Source of the DNA: Streptomyces sp. JH34
GTDB taxonomy: Bacteria > Actinomycetota > Actinomycetes > Streptomycetales > Streptomycetaceae
Direction: 5' to 3'
NCBI RefSeq assembly: GCF_029428875.1
Contig: NZ_JAJSOO010000001.1
Span: 1,240,001 to 1,304,000, forward strand
DNA: 64,000 nt
The notes under the pieces were generated by a model, which worked only from the letters and a program-made list of their open reading frames with translations, searched no databases and had not been told where the DNA came from. Position numbers and translations under genes: made by a program. Position 1 is the first letter of the stretch. Every line of letters begins with the position of its first letter. Below are positions 24,326-33,535 of this stretch, piece after piece.

Positions 24326-26483
24326 TCAGGCCCCTTCGCCCTCTCCCCGGAACACCCGGAGCACCTCCCGCGCGCGCTCCTGGAACCGTTCGTCGGCTGA
24401 CGCGGTCGCCCCCTCCACGGCTGAGGCGGTCACCCGCGGATCCCGCTCGGCCAGTTCCGTCAGACGGCGGCGGTGCTCGGCGGTCATCGCGGCCGGGCCG
24501 AGCCCCAGCAGCGCGTCCAGCGCCGTGAACGGGTCCGCGTCCATCTCCGCCGAGGCCAGCAGCAGCCCCGCCGCCTCGGGCCCGTCCAGAGTCTCCGGGG
24601 CCACGGCGCACAGGGCCCGCACGACGACCGGGGTCTGGTGCGGGTCGGGCAGCAGCCGCAGCAGTTCCTCGGTGAGTGGCCGGCCTTCGTCACCCAGCTG
24701 TACGGCGACACGGGCGGCCCTGGAGACCGTCCACCGCATCCAGTCCGGCCCGGTCGCGGACAGCGCGCCCCGCAGCAGCGGCACGGATTCCTCGGCCCGG
24801 CCGGCAATTCGCCACAGCGCTTCGGCGACGGCGATGCCGGCGTCGAACCGCGGGACGGTGCGGTCGGCGGCGGGGTCGCCGACGGCAGCCGACAGCGCGG
24901 GCAGCAGGACAGCCGCGCGTGGCCCGAGGCCGGCGGCGATCGACGCCGCCTCACGCGTCCCGTGCGCGTCGCCGTCCTCCAGCCGCTCGGCCAGCAGAGC
25001 CAGCACGGGCTCGGCGTCACCGGTGAGTTCGTACAGGGTCCTGGCCGCGCCGAGGCGTCCCTCAGGCTGTCCCGAGCGGGCAGCCCGGCGCAGGGCGTCG
25101 CCCGCCTCGGCTCGGTTCCCCGGGGCGCATACAGCGGCCAGCGCCCTCGTCATCTGCTGCGGGAACCTCCCGAGTGCGGACAGCACTTCGGGCAGGGCGG
25201 ACGACGCCTCGCTCCCCCAGGACTCCAGCAGGGCGGCGTAGCGGTACGGTTCCTGGCCACCGAGCGCGTCCGGCTCGGCCAGCCGGGCGCGCACGGCCGC
25301 GAGCAGGCCGGCGTCACGGAACACGGGGTGTGCCGAGCAGTCCTCCGCAGGCCGCGTCGAGGGCCCGGGGCCGCCGGGCCAGGTCCCGGGACAGGAACGG
25401 CACGGCCTTCTCCGGATCGACGTCGACCAGCGCCGCGAGCGCCCGGTCGGCCAGATCGTCGTCCCGCGCCGCCAACTCCGCCAGCACGGGGCCTGCCTGT
25501 GCCGCGTGTCCACCGAGGAGCCGGAGCAGGGACAGCACCGCCTCCGTGCTCTCCGGGTCCCGGCGGACCGCCTCGCACAGTGGGCCCGCGAGCCGCTCCC
25601 GCGCACTGCGCGATATCTGCACGGCGGACTCGGAGGCCCACGCGGCCTCGGCGAGCACCTCGGGCCGCCCGGTCAGCAGCGCGGCACCCAGCAGTGCGTA
25701 CGCGCCGTCCCGGTCCGCGGGGGTGTCCCGGAGCAGCAGGGACGAGACGACGTACTGGAGGGGCTCGTTGCGGTCGAGGTCCATGCGGCCGGCGACGAGG
25801 TGGTCGGCGGGCAGCAGCGCGAGCATGGCGTCGTGGTGCTCCGGACCCCAGTCGGCCCCGGCGTCCACGCATCCCATCAGGGCCGCGACACGGACCTCGG
25901 CCGGTTCGTCGGGTCCGAGGGCCCCGGCGGCGAGGGCGCGGCTGCCCTCGGGGTCCAGGTGGACCAGGCCGCCCAGCAGTTCGGCCCTGACGCGCGGATC
26001 CGTCTCCACCGCGAAGCGGTCACGGAGCACCCCGTACGCCTCGTCCGTCGCGCCCGTCATGGCCGCGGCCCAGGCCGCCGCCTGGCGCACGCCGCTGTCC
26101 CCGGCCTTTACCGAGGCGAGCAGCAGGGGCAGTTCGGCGGTCACGGCGCGGCGGGCGGCGGCCTCGTCGCTGTCGCCGTGGTCCGCGCCGTTCTCCGCGA
26201 TGCCGCCGAGGAGGGCCAGCACGTCCGCCGCCCGGATCCCGGCGGCGGCCATCCGCGCGAGGAACGGCACGGCGTGTGCCGTGGCCTCGTACACCGACCC
26301 CTGGTGCAGGATGCTGCCGTACAGCTCGGAGAGTGCCTCCTCGGCCTTCTCGTCGTCGTCCCCCGCCAGTGCCCGCAGGCAGTCGGGCACATCGGCGGCG
26401 CTGCCGTAGGCGTGCGTGAGCGACGCCCACGGGTGGGCGTCGACCTCGGCGGAGAAGCGGCTGGGATCCATGCCGTGGATCAT
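24326..26483 (-). pseudogene. HEAT-repeat protein gene interrupted by a frameshift
   Basis: Two adjacent minus-strand frames make one protein. From ATG 26483 about 389 residues of HEAT-like alpha-helical repeats (e.g. AEELLGGLV-type units, RAELLGGLVHLDPEGSRALA, ADRALAALVDVDPEKAVPFL) run to a stop at 25314 just after DLARRPRALDAACGG. In the next frame the sequence resumes near 25340 as EDCSAHPVFRDAGLLAAVRA and continues with further repeats to 24326. A single-base change in the run around 25335-25345 joins them into a protein of roughly 715 residues. Without reads it is impossible to say whether this is mutation, programmed shift or assembly error. The intact protein would be a scaffold of unknown role. 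Confidence 0.75.
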
Positions 26484-26524
26484 GACACCCGGCACCGACA
26501 GTGCTCGCCGCGTGCTCCGGGGGC

Positions 26525-27208
26525 TCAGCTGGTGAAGAACTCGCTGATCTGCTGGGCCACCTGGTCCGGGTGCTTCTTGTGGACCTGGTGGCCGCCGCCC
26601 AGGGTGATCAGCCGGCAGTCGGGGATGAGCGTGGCCATGTCGGACAGCCTTTCCTGCGGCATGTCGCTCTCCGGACCCCCCGCGATCATCAGGGTCGGGG
26701 CGACGATCTGCCCCAGCTCCTCCCGCCAGCGCGGTTCCGGCTCGGCGATCTGCGCGCGGACCTCGTCCAGGGCGTTCTCGTCGTGGTCGACCGGGCCGGT
26801 GTGACGGGTGTCGGCGACCAGCTGTCCGGAGAAGGGCGGCGGGGTCTCGATCAGCACCAGTCGCTCGACGCGGTCCGCGTGCTCCTCGGCGAGCAGATAG
26901 GCCACCACTCCGCCCATCGAGTGGCCGACGACACCGACGCGGTCGAGCTCGCAGGCGTCGAGGAACTCCAGGACGTCGTCCCGCATCTGTTCGAGGCCGT
27001 ACTCGTCGGGCCAGTCGCTCTCGCCGTGCCCGCGCAGGTCGACGGCGTACACCCGCCACTCCTCGCCGAGGAGGCCGGCCACCGCCTCCCAGCTCAGGGA
27101 CGAGCCGCCGAGGCCGTGCAAGAGGACGACGGGCGAGCCGAAGGGGTCACCCCAGGTCCGGTACGCCAGCCGCACATCGCCGACGTCCACAACAGACTGA
27201 TCTTCCAT
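26525..27208 (-). CDS. Alpha/beta hydrolase
   Basis: Protein of 227 residues with the alpha/beta hydrolase core. Oxyanion-hole motif HGLGG (31-35), nucleophile elbow GHSMGG with Ser97, an acid in the GGPESD region, and catalytic His near 205 (GGGHQVHKKHP). It would cleave an ester or similar bond, or be a non-haem haloperoxidase-like enzyme; the substrate cannot be predicted. The ATG at 27208 has no good ribosome site and may be leaderless. It is divergent from the first chitosanase (64-bp gap). Confidence 0.88.
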   Translation of the reverse strand: MEDQSVVDVGDVRLAYRTWGDPFGSPVVLLHGLGGSSLSWEAVAGLLGEEWRVYAVDLRGHGESDWPDEYGLEQMRDDVLEFLDACELDRVGVVGHSMGGVVAYLLAEEHADRVERLVLIETPPPFSGQLVADTRHTGPVDHDENALDEVRAQIAEPEPRWREELGQIVAPTLMIAGGPESDMPQERLSDMATLIPDCRLITLGGGHQVHKKHPDQVAQQISEFFTS

Positions 27209-27272
27209 GTACCGAACGCTACAGGCGCCGCACCCCGGCCGGCCCCGGCCCCCGGCCTGGCAGGCTTGCCGC

Positions 27273-28076
27273 GTGAAGCACAGACGTCTCGCCCTCGCCG
27301 CGGTCGCGGCCCTCGTACTGACCGGCTGCTCCGGGGCCGGTTCCGGCCCCACCGAGAAGGGGCTCGACGACCCCGCGAACAAGGACATCGCCATGCGGCT
27401 CGTGTCGAGCGCGGAGAACTCCACGCTCGACTGGAAGGCCCAGTACGGCTACATCGAGGACATCGGCGACGGCCGGGGCTGGACCGCCGGGATCATCGGG
27501 TTCTGCTCCGGCACCGGGGACATGCTGAGGGTCGTCGAGCGCTACGCGGCGAAGCGTCCGGGGAACGCGCTCGAGGGTTTCCTCCCGGCTCTGCGCGCGG
27601 TGAACGGCAGCGACTCGCACGAGGGGCTCGAGGACGCGTTCACCGCCGCCTGGTCGGAGGCGGCGCGGGATCCCGCGTTCAGGTCGGCGCAGGACGCGGA
27701 GCGCGACGACTCGTACTTCGACCCGGCGGTCGAGCGCGCCGAGGCCGACGGGCTCAGCGCCCTCGGGCAGTTCATCTACTACGACGCCTATGTGATGCAC
27801 GGGTACGCCGACGCCGTCGGCACGGTCGGTTTCCGGACGATACGCGCCCAGGCCGTGGCCGAGGCCGAACCGCCGTCGGAGGGCGGTGACGAGGAGGCGT
27901 ACCTCAACGCCTTCCTGGACGCGCGGGTGGCCGCGATACGCAAGGAGCCCTCGCACAGCGACACCAGCCGGGTGGAGACCGCCCAGCGCGTGTTCGTGCG
28001 TGAGGGGAAGCTCCAGCTGGAGACCCCCCTGGTGTGGAAGGTCTACGGCGAGAGCTACCGCATCGACGGGAGCTGA
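27273..28076 (+). CDS. GH46 chitosanase, predicted lipoprotein
   Basis: Endo-chitosanase (EC 3.2.1.132), 267 residues. The signal sequence ends in a lipobox (LTGC, Cys19), so unlike most chitosanases it would be anchored to the outer face of the membrane. The GH46 catalytic pair is conserved: Glu48 (SSAENSTLDW) and Asp66 (DIGDGRG), with the 18-residue spacing found in the Streptomyces sp. N174 enzyme (Glu22/Asp40). The family segment IIGFCSGTGDML follows. GTG start at 27273. It is the upstream member of a tandem pair, with an 83-bp stretch identical to the second copy. Confidence 0.95.
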   Translation: MKHRRLALAAVAALVLTGCSGAGSGPTEKGLDDPANKDIAMRLVSSAENSTLDWKAQYGYIEDIGDGRGWTAGIIGFCSGTGDMLRVVERYAAKRPGNALEGFLPALRAVNGSDSHEGLEDAFTAAWSEAARDPAFRSAQDAERDDSYFDPAVERAEADGLSALGQFIYYDAYVMHGYADAVGTVGFRTIRAQAVAEAEPPSEGGDEEAYLNAFLDARVAAIRKEPSHSDTSRVETAQRVFVREGKLQLETPLVWKVYGESYRIDGS

Positions 28077-28151
28077 CCTGCCGCACGCCGCAGTCCGCGA
28101 GGACCCCGGAGAGGTCCGTGCACGGGGGGTTACCGCGCGGGCCGAGCTCTG

Positions 28152-28169
28152 GTAGGAAAGTTTACTAAC
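28152..28169. promoter_or_regulatory. Palindromic operator candidate upstream of second chitosanase
   Basis: TAG-G-AAA-G-TTT-A-CTA (28153-28167) is a near-perfect palindrome in the AT-rich stretch before the second chitosanase. ROK/CsnR-type control of chitosanase genes by AAA/TTT-containing palindromes is known in Streptomyces; assignment to such a regulator is an inference. No copy was found before the lipoprotein chitosanase. Confidence 0.5.
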
Positions 28170-28205
28170 AGAATATCGGAACGACGAACTCCTTCTGGAG
28201 GACCG

Positions 28206-29072
28206 GTGCATCACCCCCACACCAGCACCTCGCGTCGCACCACCCGATTCACCCGCACCGTCGGACTCGCCGTGCTGGCCCTCGGGCTGACCTTCACGGC
28301 GATCCCGGCCACCGCCCACGCCGGCGCCCCCACGCCGCCGGCCGCACACCTGGAGGCAGCCGCGACCGGGCTCGACGACCCCGCGAAGAAGGACATCGCC
28401 ATGCGGCTCGTGTCGAGCGCGGAGAACTCCACGCTCGACTGGAAGGCCCAGTACGGCTACATCGAGGACATAGGCGACGGCCGCGGCTACACCGCCGGCA
28501 TCATAGGGTTCTGCTCCGGCACCGGCGACATGCTCGGCCTGGTGGAGCTGTACACCGAGCGGGAACCGGGCAACGCCCTGGCGTCGTACCTGCCCGCCCT
28601 GCGCGAGGTCGACGGGACCGACTCGCACGAAGGGCTCGACCCTGGGTTCACCGGCGCCTGGGCCGAGGCCGCGTCGGACCCCGCCTTCCAGCGGGCACAG
28701 GACGACGAGCGCGACCGGGTGTACTTCGACCCGGCGGTGCGTCAGGGCAAGGCCGACGGCCTGGGCACACTCGGCCAGTTCGCGTACTACGACGCCATCG
28801 TGATGCACGGCGGCGGTACCGACGCCACGAGCTTCGGCTCGATCAGGCAGAGGGCCCTGGCCGTGGCGTCGCCTCCGTCGCAGGGCGGTGACGAGACCGC
28901 CTACCTCGACGCGTTCCTGGACGCGCGGGTCTGGGCGATGGAACAGGAGGAGGCCCACTCGGACACCAGCCGGGTCGACACGGCCCAGCGGGTGTTCCTG
29001 CGCGACGGCAACCTGAACCTGGATCCGCCGCTCGACTGGCAGGTCTACGGCGACAGCTTCCACATCGGCTGA
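28206..29072 (+). CDS. csn: Secreted GH46 chitosanase
   Basis: Endo-chitosanase (EC 3.2.1.132), 288 residues, with a classical signal peptide: twin-Arg-like RRTTRFTRT start, hydrophobic core VGLAVLALGLTFTAIPA and likely cleavage after AHA near residue 39. Catalytic Glu73 (SSAENSTLDW) and Asp91 (DIGDGRGYT) have the conserved spacing. Length of the mature enzyme fits the family. The GTG at 28206 follows a strong GGAGG. It probably releases chito-oligosaccharides outside the cell while the lipoprotein paralogue acts at the surface. The operator palindrome at 28152 suggests its own regulation. Confidence 0.96.
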   Translation: MHHPHTSTSRRTTRFTRTVGLAVLALGLTFTAIPATAHAGAPTPPAAHLEAAATGLDDPAKKDIAMRLVSSAENSTLDWKAQYGYIEDIGDGRGYTAGIIGFCSGTGDMLGLVELYTEREPGNALASYLPALREVDGTDSHEGLDPGFTGAWAEAASDPAFQRAQDDERDRVYFDPAVRQGKADGLGTLGQFAYYDAIVMHGGGTDATSFGSIRQRALAVASPPSQGGDETAYLDAFLDARVWAMEQEEAHSDTSRVDTAQRVFLRDGNLNLDPPLDWQVYGDSFHIG

Positions 29073-29090
29073 CACCACCGCGCCCGGCGT

Positions 29091-29129
29091 GCGCGTACGG
29101 GCACCCCTGAAGGGGGGTCCCGTACGCGC
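29091..29129. terminator. Hairpin between convergent chitosanase and NCS2 permease
   Basis: GCGCGTACGG...CCGTACGCGC, with inner CACCCC/GGGGTG-like pairing, between the chitosanase (+, ends 29072) and the permease (-, ends 29139). It probably works in both directions. Confidence 0.7.
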
Positions 29130-29138
29130 GCCCGCGGT

Positions 29139-30620
29139 TCAGTGGGCGACGGGCACGGCCATCGGGTCCTTCGGCTGCTCGCTGTCCACGGCCTCCGGAT
29201 CCGACGGCACGTCCGGCGTGCGGCCCCAGTGGTTGAAGGCCAGGTTCAGCACGATCGCCACCACACAGCCGGTGGAGATGCCCGAGTCGAGGACGACGAG
29301 CAGGTCCTCGGGGAACGCGTGGTAGAAGCCGGGCGCGGCGATCGGGATGAGGCCGACGCCGACGGCCGCAGCGACGATCAGCGCGTTCTCGCCCTTCTCC
29401 AGGGCCGCCGTGGCCAGTGTCTGGATGCCGCTCGCGGCGACCGACCCGAAGAGGACGATGCCCGCGCCGCCGAGCACCGGGAGCGGCACGAGGGCGATGA
29501 CGGACGCGGCCACGGGGACCAGACCGAGCAGGACGAGGATGACGCCGCCCGCGGCGACGACGAACCTGCTGCGGACCTTGGTCATGGCGACCAGCCCGAT
29601 GTTCTGGGCGAACGCGCTGCACATGAAGCCGTTGAAGAGCGGGCTGACGGCGCTGCCCAGGGTGTCGGCGCGCAGTCCGCCCTCGATGGTCCGCTCGTCC
29701 GCGGGACGGCCGACGATCTTGCCGAGGGCCAGCATGTCGGCGGTGGACTCGGTCATGCAGACCAGCATCACGATGCACATGGAGATGATGGCGGCGATCT
29801 CGAACTGCGGTGCGCCGAAGTGGAACGGCGTCGGGAAACCGACCACGTCGGCATCGCCCAGTGCCCCGAAGTCGGTGATTCCGGCGGGTACGGCGATCAG
29901 CGTGCCGACGACCAGGCCGAGCAGGATGGCGATCTGCTGGAGGAAGCCCCGCAGCAGTTTGCGCAGGGCGAGCACGATCACGAGGGTCACGGCCGCCATC
30001 GTGATGTTCGTCGTCGAACCGTAGTCGTCGGCGGTGGCGTCGCCGCCCTGGGACCAGTTGAACGCGACCGGCAGGAGCGAGACACCGATCAGGGTGATGA
30101 CGGTGCCGGTGACGACGGGCGGGAAGAACCGCACCAGTTTGCAGAAGTAGGGCGCGAGGACGAAGCCGAGGAGACCGGCGACGATGATCGCGCCGAAGAT
30201 GACGGCGATGCCGTCGTGACCGCGATCCTTGCCTATCGCGATCATCGGGGTCACCCCGGCGAACGAGACACCGTTGACGAACGGCAGCCGGGCGCCTATC
30301 CGCCAGAAGCCGAGGGTCTGGAGCAGGGTGGCTATTCCCGCGGTGAAGAGGCTCGCCCCCATGAGGAAGGCGGTCTCCTTGGCGCTGAGGCCGACCGCGG
30401 GTCCCACGATCATGGGCGGGGCCACCACTCCCGCGTACATCGCGGCCACGTGCTGCAGGCCGCTGGTGAACATCCTGAGGGGCGGGAGCTTCTCGTCGAC
30501 CGGATGTTTCCGGTCCGGTCCGCCGGCGGCGTCCTCGTCCTGCGCGCCTGCTCGAACTGTGTCTGCTTCTGCGGCGTTTGCTTCGACTGCGTTCTTGCGA
30601 AACCTGGGCGTAGCTGCCAC
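29139..30620 (-). CDS. NCS2-family purine (xanthine/urate) permease
   Basis: Nucleobase:cation symporter of 493 residues with about 12-14 membrane helices from residue 55 on. The TM1 signature SGLQHVAAMYAG and the NCS2 motif near the end of TM10 (NIGLVAMTKVRSR) are clear; these contain residues known to matter in UacT/XanQ-type xanthine/urate carriers. The charged N-terminal 45 residues are an actinobacterial extension. Placed after the deaminase/urate oxidase genes it most likely imports xanthine, urate or a related purine to feed the pathway. It is separated from the deaminase by two hairpins, so probably has its own promoter; no Box A or B was found just upstream. Confidence 0.93.
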   Translation of the reverse strand: MAATPRFRKNAVEANAAEADTVRAGAQDEDAAGGPDRKHPVDEKLPPLRMFTSGLQHVAAMYAGVVAPPMIVGPAVGLSAKETAFLMGASLFTAGIATLLQTLGFWRIGARLPFVNGVSFAGVTPMIAIGKDRGHDGIAVIFGAIIVAGLLGFVLAPYFCKLVRFFPPVVTGTVITLIGVSLLPVAFNWSQGGDATADDYGSTTNITMAAVTLVIVLALRKLLRGFLQQIAILLGLVVGTLIAVPAGITDFGALGDADVVGFPTPFHFGAPQFEIAAIISMCIVMLVCMTESTADMLALGKIVGRPADERTIEGGLRADTLGSAVSPLFNGFMCSAFAQNIGLVAMTKVRSRFVVAAGGVILVLLGLVPVAASVIALVPLPVLGGAGIVLFGSVAASGIQTLATAALEKGENALIVAAAVGVGLIPIAAPGFYHAFPEDLLVVLDSGISTGCVVAIVLNLAFNHWGRTPDVPSDPEAVDSEQPKDPMAVPVAH

Positions 30621-30727
30621 GGCTTCCTCCGGTCGGGTGCACGTCGGGTGACGTGGGTGTCAGGGAGGTGGTGCTGAGTGGTGCGTTGTTGCAGGTCGTG
30701 CAGCTGGTGCGGGCAGCTTGGAGCTCA

Positions 30728-30828
30728 CCCGTGCGGGTGCGCGTACAGGACGTACGCGCACCCGCACGGGCTGCCGTCGACCCGTGGGTCCACGGCGGCC
30801 GGCCGAGGGCCGTCCCCCTCGGCCGGCC
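30728..30828 (-). terminator. Two tandem terminator hairpins after the deaminase gene
   Basis: Hairpin 1: perfect 13-bp stem GGCCGGCCGAGGG/CCCTCGGCCGGCC (30797-30809 with 30816-30828). Hairpin 2: perfect 19-bp stem (30728-30746 with 30752-30770), 5-nt loop. They stand between the deaminase stop (30885) and the permease start (30620). Confidence 0.75.
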
Positions 30829-30884
30829 TGTCAGGGGGGGTGGGAGCCGTCCCGTGGTCTCCGGTCGACAGCCCTCACGGGTCA

Positions 30885-32282
30885 TCAGGCCCCGGCGGCG
30901 ATCCGTGCCAGTCGCCTGGCCTCGTCGCGGGTCGCGCGGGCGATGGCGTCCTCGTCCACCGTGGTGAGGTGGCCGTCCTCGACGACGGTCCTGCCGTTCA
31001 CGAGGGAGAGGGTCACGGGGGCCGCGGCGCCGAACACCAGGGCGGTCACCGGGTCGGCGATGGAGGCGTGGGCGAGGGTGTCCAGCTTCCAGAGCACGAG
31101 GTCGGCGAGCTTCCCCGGTTCCAGGGAGCCGATCTCGTCGGCCCTGCCGAGGACCCTGGCGCCGCCGTGCGTGCCCAGGCGCAGTGCCTGACGGGCGTTC
31201 AGGGCCTTCTCCCGGTGGGCACCGAGGCGGTTGATGAGCAGGGCGTTGCGCAGTTCGGTGTGGAGCTCGCCGGACTCGTTGGAAGCGGTGCCGTCGACGC
31301 CGAGTCCGACCGGGACGCCGGCGGCGAGCATGTCGGGGACGCGGGCGATGCCTGCGGCGAGGCGGGCGTTGGAGGAGGGGCAGTGCGCGACACCGGTGCC
31401 GGTACGGGCGAAGGCGGCGATGTCGGAGTCGTTCATGTGGACGCAGTGCGCCATCCACACGTCGTCGCCGAGCCAGCCGGTCGACTCGAAGTAGTCCGTC
31501 GGGCCCATCCCGAACAGCTCCTTGCAGAACTGTTCCTCCTCGACCGTCTCCGAACCGTGGGTGTGCAGACGCACGCCGCGCCGGCGCGCCAACTCGGCTC
31601 CCTGACGCAGGAGTTCGGTGGACACCGAGAAGGGCGAGCAGGGGGCGACGGCGATCTGCGTCATCGCGTCGAACGAGGCGTCGTGGTGCTCGTCGACGGT
31701 CGCCTCGGTGGCGGCGAGCGCCCCGTCGAGGGTTTCCACGGCGAAGTCCGGCGGCAGTCCGCCGTCCTTCTCGCTGCGGTCCATCGAACCGCGGGCGAGG
31801 GTGAAGCGTACGCCCATGTCGCGGGCGGCCCCGATGATCGCACCGGACAGGTCGCCGGAACCTCGGGGGAAGACGTAGTGGTGGTCCATGGCGGTGGTGA
31901 CCCCGCCGCGGGCCATCATCGCGAGCGAGCCCTGGGCCGCCGCGCGGGCCATCGGCTCGTCGATGCGCGCCCAGGTCGGGTACAGGGCGACCAGCCAGTC
32001 GAAGAGGTTGTGGTCGGTCGCGAGGCCCCGGGTGATCCACTGGTAGAAGTGGTGGTGGGTGTTGACGAGACCGGGTGTGGCGAGGTGCCCGGTGCCGTCG
32101 ACACGGCGTACGACACCGGTGAGGCCCTCCGGGGCCGTGCCCGCGCCGACGGACTCGATGCGGTTGCCCGCCACGACGACGTACCCCGAGGCGTACTCGG
32201 TGTCGTGGGCGTCGACGGTCGCGATCGAGCAGTTCTCGATGACGATGCGCTGAACGGTCCTTGGATCCGCCGAAGCTGCCAT
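30885..32282 (-). CDS. 8-Oxoguanine/guanine deaminase (amidohydrolase)
   Basis: Zinc amidohydrolase of 465 residues from the TRZ/ATZ-guanine deaminase branch. The metal-binding cluster TPGLVNTHHHFYQW (His76-78), RLHTHGSE, AHCVHM and LGVDGTASNESG (Asp) are all visible. The VNTHHHFYQWITRG region is characteristic of the 8-oxoguanine deaminases of soil bacteria, so the product would be urate from 8-oxoguanine; guanine to xanthine is the alternative. Either product feeds urate oxidase encoded 315 bp upstream. ATG 32282 with GAGGGA before it; longer upstream readings have no support. Confidence 0.88.
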   Translation of the reverse strand: MAASADPRTVQRIVIENCSIATVDAHDTEYASGYVVVAGNRIESVGAGTAPEGLTGVVRRVDGTGHLATPGLVNTHHHFYQWITRGLATDHNLFDWLVALYPTWARIDEPMARAAAQGSLAMMARGGVTTAMDHHYVFPRGSGDLSGAIIGAARDMGVRFTLARGSMDRSEKDGGLPPDFAVETLDGALAATEATVDEHHDASFDAMTQIAVAPCSPFSVSTELLRQGAELARRRGVRLHTHGSETVEEEQFCKELFGMGPTDYFESTGWLGDDVWMAHCVHMNDSDIAAFARTGTGVAHCPSSNARLAAGIARVPDMLAAGVPVGLGVDGTASNESGELHTELRNALLINRLGAHREKALNARQALRLGTHGGARVLGRADEIGSLEPGKLADLVLWKLDTLAHASIADPVTALVFGAAAPVTLSLVNGRTVVEDGHLTTVDEDAIARATRDEARRLARIAAGA

Positions 32283-32596
32283 GGTGCTTCCCTCTTCTGT
32301 CTCTGGCGATGTGGGCACGGCAGGACCCCAGGAGGATTTGAGTGCCACAGCGTGACGGCTGTGGGTGCCGAGATGATGGAAGAACAGGTTGTGCGGGACC
32401 GCGACGAGCGCTCCCGCACTGATCCCGGATCCGAGCACGGTATGCGCCCAGGAGGGGAATCCGGCGTGGAAGTCGGGCGCCGCGAGCGGGATGACGCCCG
32501 CGCCGAGTGGGGCCGGACAGGAGGAGGTGCCATGGGATGTCCCTCCGGGACGACCGGCCTCCGCGCCGCTGGGGGCGGGGGCCGGTTCAGCTCCGC
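32283..32596. other. Intergenic stretch between deaminase and urate oxidase
   Basis: 314 bp without a convincing gene. It contains the ribosome site of the deaminase gene and an imperfect inverted repeat around 32341-32370 (GTGCCACAGC...GCTGTGGGTGCC). Neither Box A nor Box B was found, so the deaminase may be transcribed from the uraD promoter by read-through or from an unrecognised promoter here. Confidence 0.5.
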
Positions 32597-33529
32597 TCAG
32601 AGGTTGGTCAGATCGACCGGGATCTTCGGCTCGACGCCGTCCCGGAGCACCGTCGCCTCGATGAGACCGTACGGGCGGTCGGCCGCGAAGTACACAGCAC
32701 CGTCGGCGGTGTCGTTCTTGAGGCCGAAGGGCTCCAGGTCGACGAGGAAGTGGTGGTTGTTCGGCAGGGAGAAGCGGATCTCGTCGATCTCGCTGCGGCT
32801 TTCGATGATGCGCGAACCCATCTGGTACAGGGTCTGCTGGAGCGAGAGGGAGTAGGTCTCCGCGAAGGCCTGGAGCATGTGCTTGCGCGCCTGCTCGTAG
32901 GACTTCTCCCAGTTCGGCATGCGCTGTCCGTCATCGGTCCAGTTGTAGCGCCACCTGGCGGACACGTCGGTCGCGAGGATGCGGTCGTACGCCTCCTTCA
33001 GGGTCGTGTACTTGTCCTTGACGTAGCCCCAGAACTCCGAGTTGGTGGAGTTCATCACCGTGAGGTCCTTGAGGCCGGAGATGACCTCCCACTTCTGACC
33101 GTCGTAGGTGATCTGGGACGTGCGCGTCTCCTGACCCTTGCGGACGAACGAGTGCTTGACCTCGTCGGCGCCGATGAACCTCGAGTTGCCGTCCGAGGTC
33201 GCGATGCGCTCCCAGGCGTACTCCTCGATCCTGATCCGGGCCACCTTGATCGGTTCCTGCGAGCTCACGAAGTGCCGGGCGAGGTGTATGCCGAACTGCT
33301 CGGCCGACTCGATGCCGTGTTCCTTGGCGAAGGCGAACACCGTGTTCTTGGTGGTGTCGGTGGGCAGGACGTTGGCGTTGGAGCCTGAGTAGTGGACGTC
33401 GTCCATGTCGCCGGAGAGCGCGACCGAGACGTTGAGGTCCTTGATGTGGTGGGTGTCGCCGTCCCGCGTGATCCTGACGACGCGGTTCTCTGCTTTGCCG
33501 TACTGGTTCTGGCCGAGAATCGTGGGCAT
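32597..33529 (-). CDS. uox: Urate oxidase (uricase)
   Basis: Cofactor-free oxidation of urate to 5-hydroxyisourate and H2O2 (EC 1.7.3.3). The 310-residue protein shows the two T-fold repeats and family segments: ILGQNQYGKAENRVVRI at the start (with the catalytic Lys), VLPTDTTKNTVFAFAKEHG (Thr of the active site), the SQITYDGQKWEVISGLKDLT region and LPNNHHFLVDLEPFGLKN (conserved Asn/His). ATG 33529; its GGGAG ribosome site lies within the last codons of the HIU hydrolase, so the genes are coupled. The H2O2 it releases is presumably removed by the catalase at 38536, which shares the same operator type. Confidence 0.97.
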   Translation of the reverse strand: MPTILGQNQYGKAENRVVRITRDGDTHHIKDLNVSVALSGDMDDVHYSGSNANVLPTDTTKNTVFAFAKEHGIESAEQFGIHLARHFVSSQEPIKVARIRIEEYAWERIATSDGNSRFIGADEVKHSFVRKGQETRTSQITYDGQKWEVISGLKDLTVMNSTNSEFWGYVKDKYTTLKEAYDRILATDVSARWRYNWTDDGQRMPNWEKSYEQARKHMLQAFAETYSLSLQQTLYQMGSRIIESRSEIDEIRFSLPNNHHFLVDLEPFGLKNDTADGAVYFAADRPYGLIEATVLRDGVEPKIPVDLTNL

Positions 33530-33535
33530 TGTCTG

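Noticed and set aside
28843..32040. Minus-strand open frame of over 1000 codons across permease and deaminase genes
   Set aside because: It is an out-of-frame shadow of two well-supported genes; its translation is Arg/Pro/Gly-rich with no domain, and long shadow frames are normal at this GC content.
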